Of a stretch of 64,000 nt of DNA, positions 63,065 to 64,000 are shown one piece after another; position 1 is the stretch's first letter; the number at the start of each line of letters is the position of its first letter. The stretch is taken from the NCBI RefSeq assembly GCF_034090345.1, contig NZ_JAXDSS010000015.1, forward strand, positions 1 through 64,000, written 5' to 3'. The notes beneath the pieces were generated by a model. The model saw only the letters and a list, made by a program, of their open reading frames with translations, was not told the origin of the DNA and did not search any database. The position numbers were made by a program, and so were the translations under genes. This stretch comes from Peptoniphilus sp034090345. Its GTDB lineage: Bacteria > Bacillota > Clostridia > Tissierellales > Peptoniphilaceae.

Positions 63065-64000
63065 ATGAAAAGTGGATTAGCTAAGTCAGGACTTACCAAA
63101 GCCCCTCACAGAGCATTATTAAAAGCAACAGGTCTAACTGATGAAGAAATAGCAAAGCCGTTTGTCGGAATAGTGAATTCGTTTAACGAAATTGTTCCGG
63201 GACACGTTGGGTTAAGAGAAATATCCGAAGCTGTCAAGAGAGGTGTGTTGGCAGAGGGCGGCACTCCACTTGAATTTCCGGCGATAGCTGTTTGCGACGG
63301 AATATCTATGAACCACGAGGGAATGAAGTATTCTCTTGTGAGCAGAGAAGTTATCTGCGACAGTATAGAAATAATGGCAAGAGCTCATTCACTTGACGCC
63401 CTTGTGTTGATACCAAGTTGTGATAAAGTTGTTCCGGCTATGTTGATGGCGGCGGCAAGAGTTAATATTCCATCAATAATCATAAGTGGCGGGCCAATGT
63501 TGGCGGGTAAATTCAATGGCAAAAACGCAGATATAACTACAGTTTTTGAAGCTGTTGGAAAAGTTGCGGACAATAAGATGACTTGTGACGAATTAAAATG
63601 TTTGGAAGAGTCAGCTTGTCCAACTTGTGGCTCGTGTTCAGGAATGTTCACTGCAAATTCAATGAACTGTATGACAGAGGCTCTTGGAATGGCACTCAAT
63701 GGCAATGCTTCAATACCGGCAGTTTATGCAGATAGAAAAAGACTTGCAAAATACGCCGGAATGAAGATTATGGAACTACTTAAAAAAGATTTAAAACCAA
63801 GAGATATAATGACAAAAGAAGCGTTCCACAATGCTTTGACAGTGGATATGGCGCTTGGTTGTTCAACGAATACAGTATTGCATTTAACAGCAATAGCACA
63901 CGAAGCAGGAGTTGATATAAATTTAGATTTAATAAATGAAATCAGCTCGAAGACACCAAATTTGTGTAAACTAAGTCCGGCTGGAAATCACTATATGGAA
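63065..64000 (+). CDS. ilvD: Dihydroxy-acid dehydratase, 5' fragment
   Basis: 312 codons open to the right edge, so the 3' half lies outside. Start ATG 63065 follows AAGGGGG, 9 nt after ilvC. GLAKSGLTKAPHRALLKATG opens the protein; SCDKVVPAMLMAA and ACPTCGSCSGMFTANSMNC carry the iron-sulfur Cys residues; ALGCSTNTVLHLTAIAHEAG follows. It makes the 2-oxo acids of branched-chain amino-acid synthesis. Confidence 0.95.
   Translation, partial: MKSGLAKSGLTKAPHRALLKATGLTDEEIAKPFVGIVNSFNEIVPGHVGLREISEAVKRGVLAEGGTPLEFPAIAVCDGISMNHEGMKYSLVSREVICDSIEIMARAHSLDALVLIPSCDKVVPAMLMAAARVNIPSIIISGGPMLAGKFNGKNADITTVFEAVGKVADNKMTCDELKCLEESACPTCGSCSGMFTANSMNCMTEALGMALNGNASIPAVYADRKRLAKYAGMKIMELLKKDLKPRDIMTKEAFHNALTVDMALGCSTNTVLHLTAIAHEAGVDINLDLINEISSKTPNLCKLSPAGNHYME

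Noticed and set aside
1..64000. CRISPR arrays, insertion sequences, prophage genes, tRNA or rRNA genes
   Set aside because: None seen: no regularly spaced repeats, transposase motifs, phage structural genes or tRNA-like cloverleaf sequences were noticed on reading through.

Overview
The window is a stretch of core chromosome from a low-GC, AT-rich Gram-positive anaerobe (Firmicutes). Codon usage is strongly biased to AGA and ATA, ribosome-binding sites are strong GGAGG types, TTG and GTG starts are frequent, and gene order is typical of Firmicutes. FabK instead of FabI, a MarR-type regulator beside the fab genes, an FHA/RodA/PBP trio and DUF5317- and DUF6873-like proteins suggest the Tissierellia or Peptoniphilaceae side of the clostridia. 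That placement is inference, not proof. I see no rRNA, tRNA, CRISPR array, prophage or insertion sequence.

Layout. 1-4100: the end of a type II fatty-acid synthesis operon (fabK fragment, fabD, fabG, fabF, fabZ) followed by a MarR/FabT-like regulator. 4168-7773: galU, divergent from an HD-domain protein that is co-directional with a two-component system. 7884-18599: the dcw division and cell-wall cluster (mraZ, rsmH, ftsL, PASTA-PBP, mraY, murD, ftsW, murG, ftsQ, ftsZ), with MraZ boxes in front and a separate promoter for ftsZ. 18649-24279: nrdR, rarA, asnS and leuS. 24450-39100: a long information-processing and signalling run (yicC, gmk, rpoZ, coaBC, priA, def, fmt, yugP-like protease, rsmB, rlmN, prpC, prkC, rsgA, rpe, thiN).

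39154-45521: a DUF5317-like membrane protein, the c-di-AMP genes cdaA and cdaR, a second two-component system, and an unknown lipoprotein plus a small membrane protein tied to it by overlap. 45553-46429 (minus strand): recX and a GIY-YIG protein. 46555-54917: FHA protein, RodA/FtsW, PBP, ispD, ispF, transaldolase-like fsa, glpX, rho and an RNA methyltransferase. 54918-57610: a DUF6873-like protein, an M20 amidohydrolase, a decayed CPBP protease remnant and a lone Mop/TOBE protein (minus strand). 57700-64000: thrS under a Thr T-box, two unknown membrane-anchored proteins, and an ilv operon (short ACT-domain subunit, ilvC, start of ilvD) under an Ile T-box.

Most of the window is well-understood housekeeping. 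The least-explained parts are the histidine kinase/lipoprotein/membrane protein block (41749-45521), the exported pair at 60052-61479, and several regulatory arrangements: 10-bp-phased MraZ boxes, T-boxes with readable specifiers, terminators folded into coding ends, and a shared divergent -35 element.
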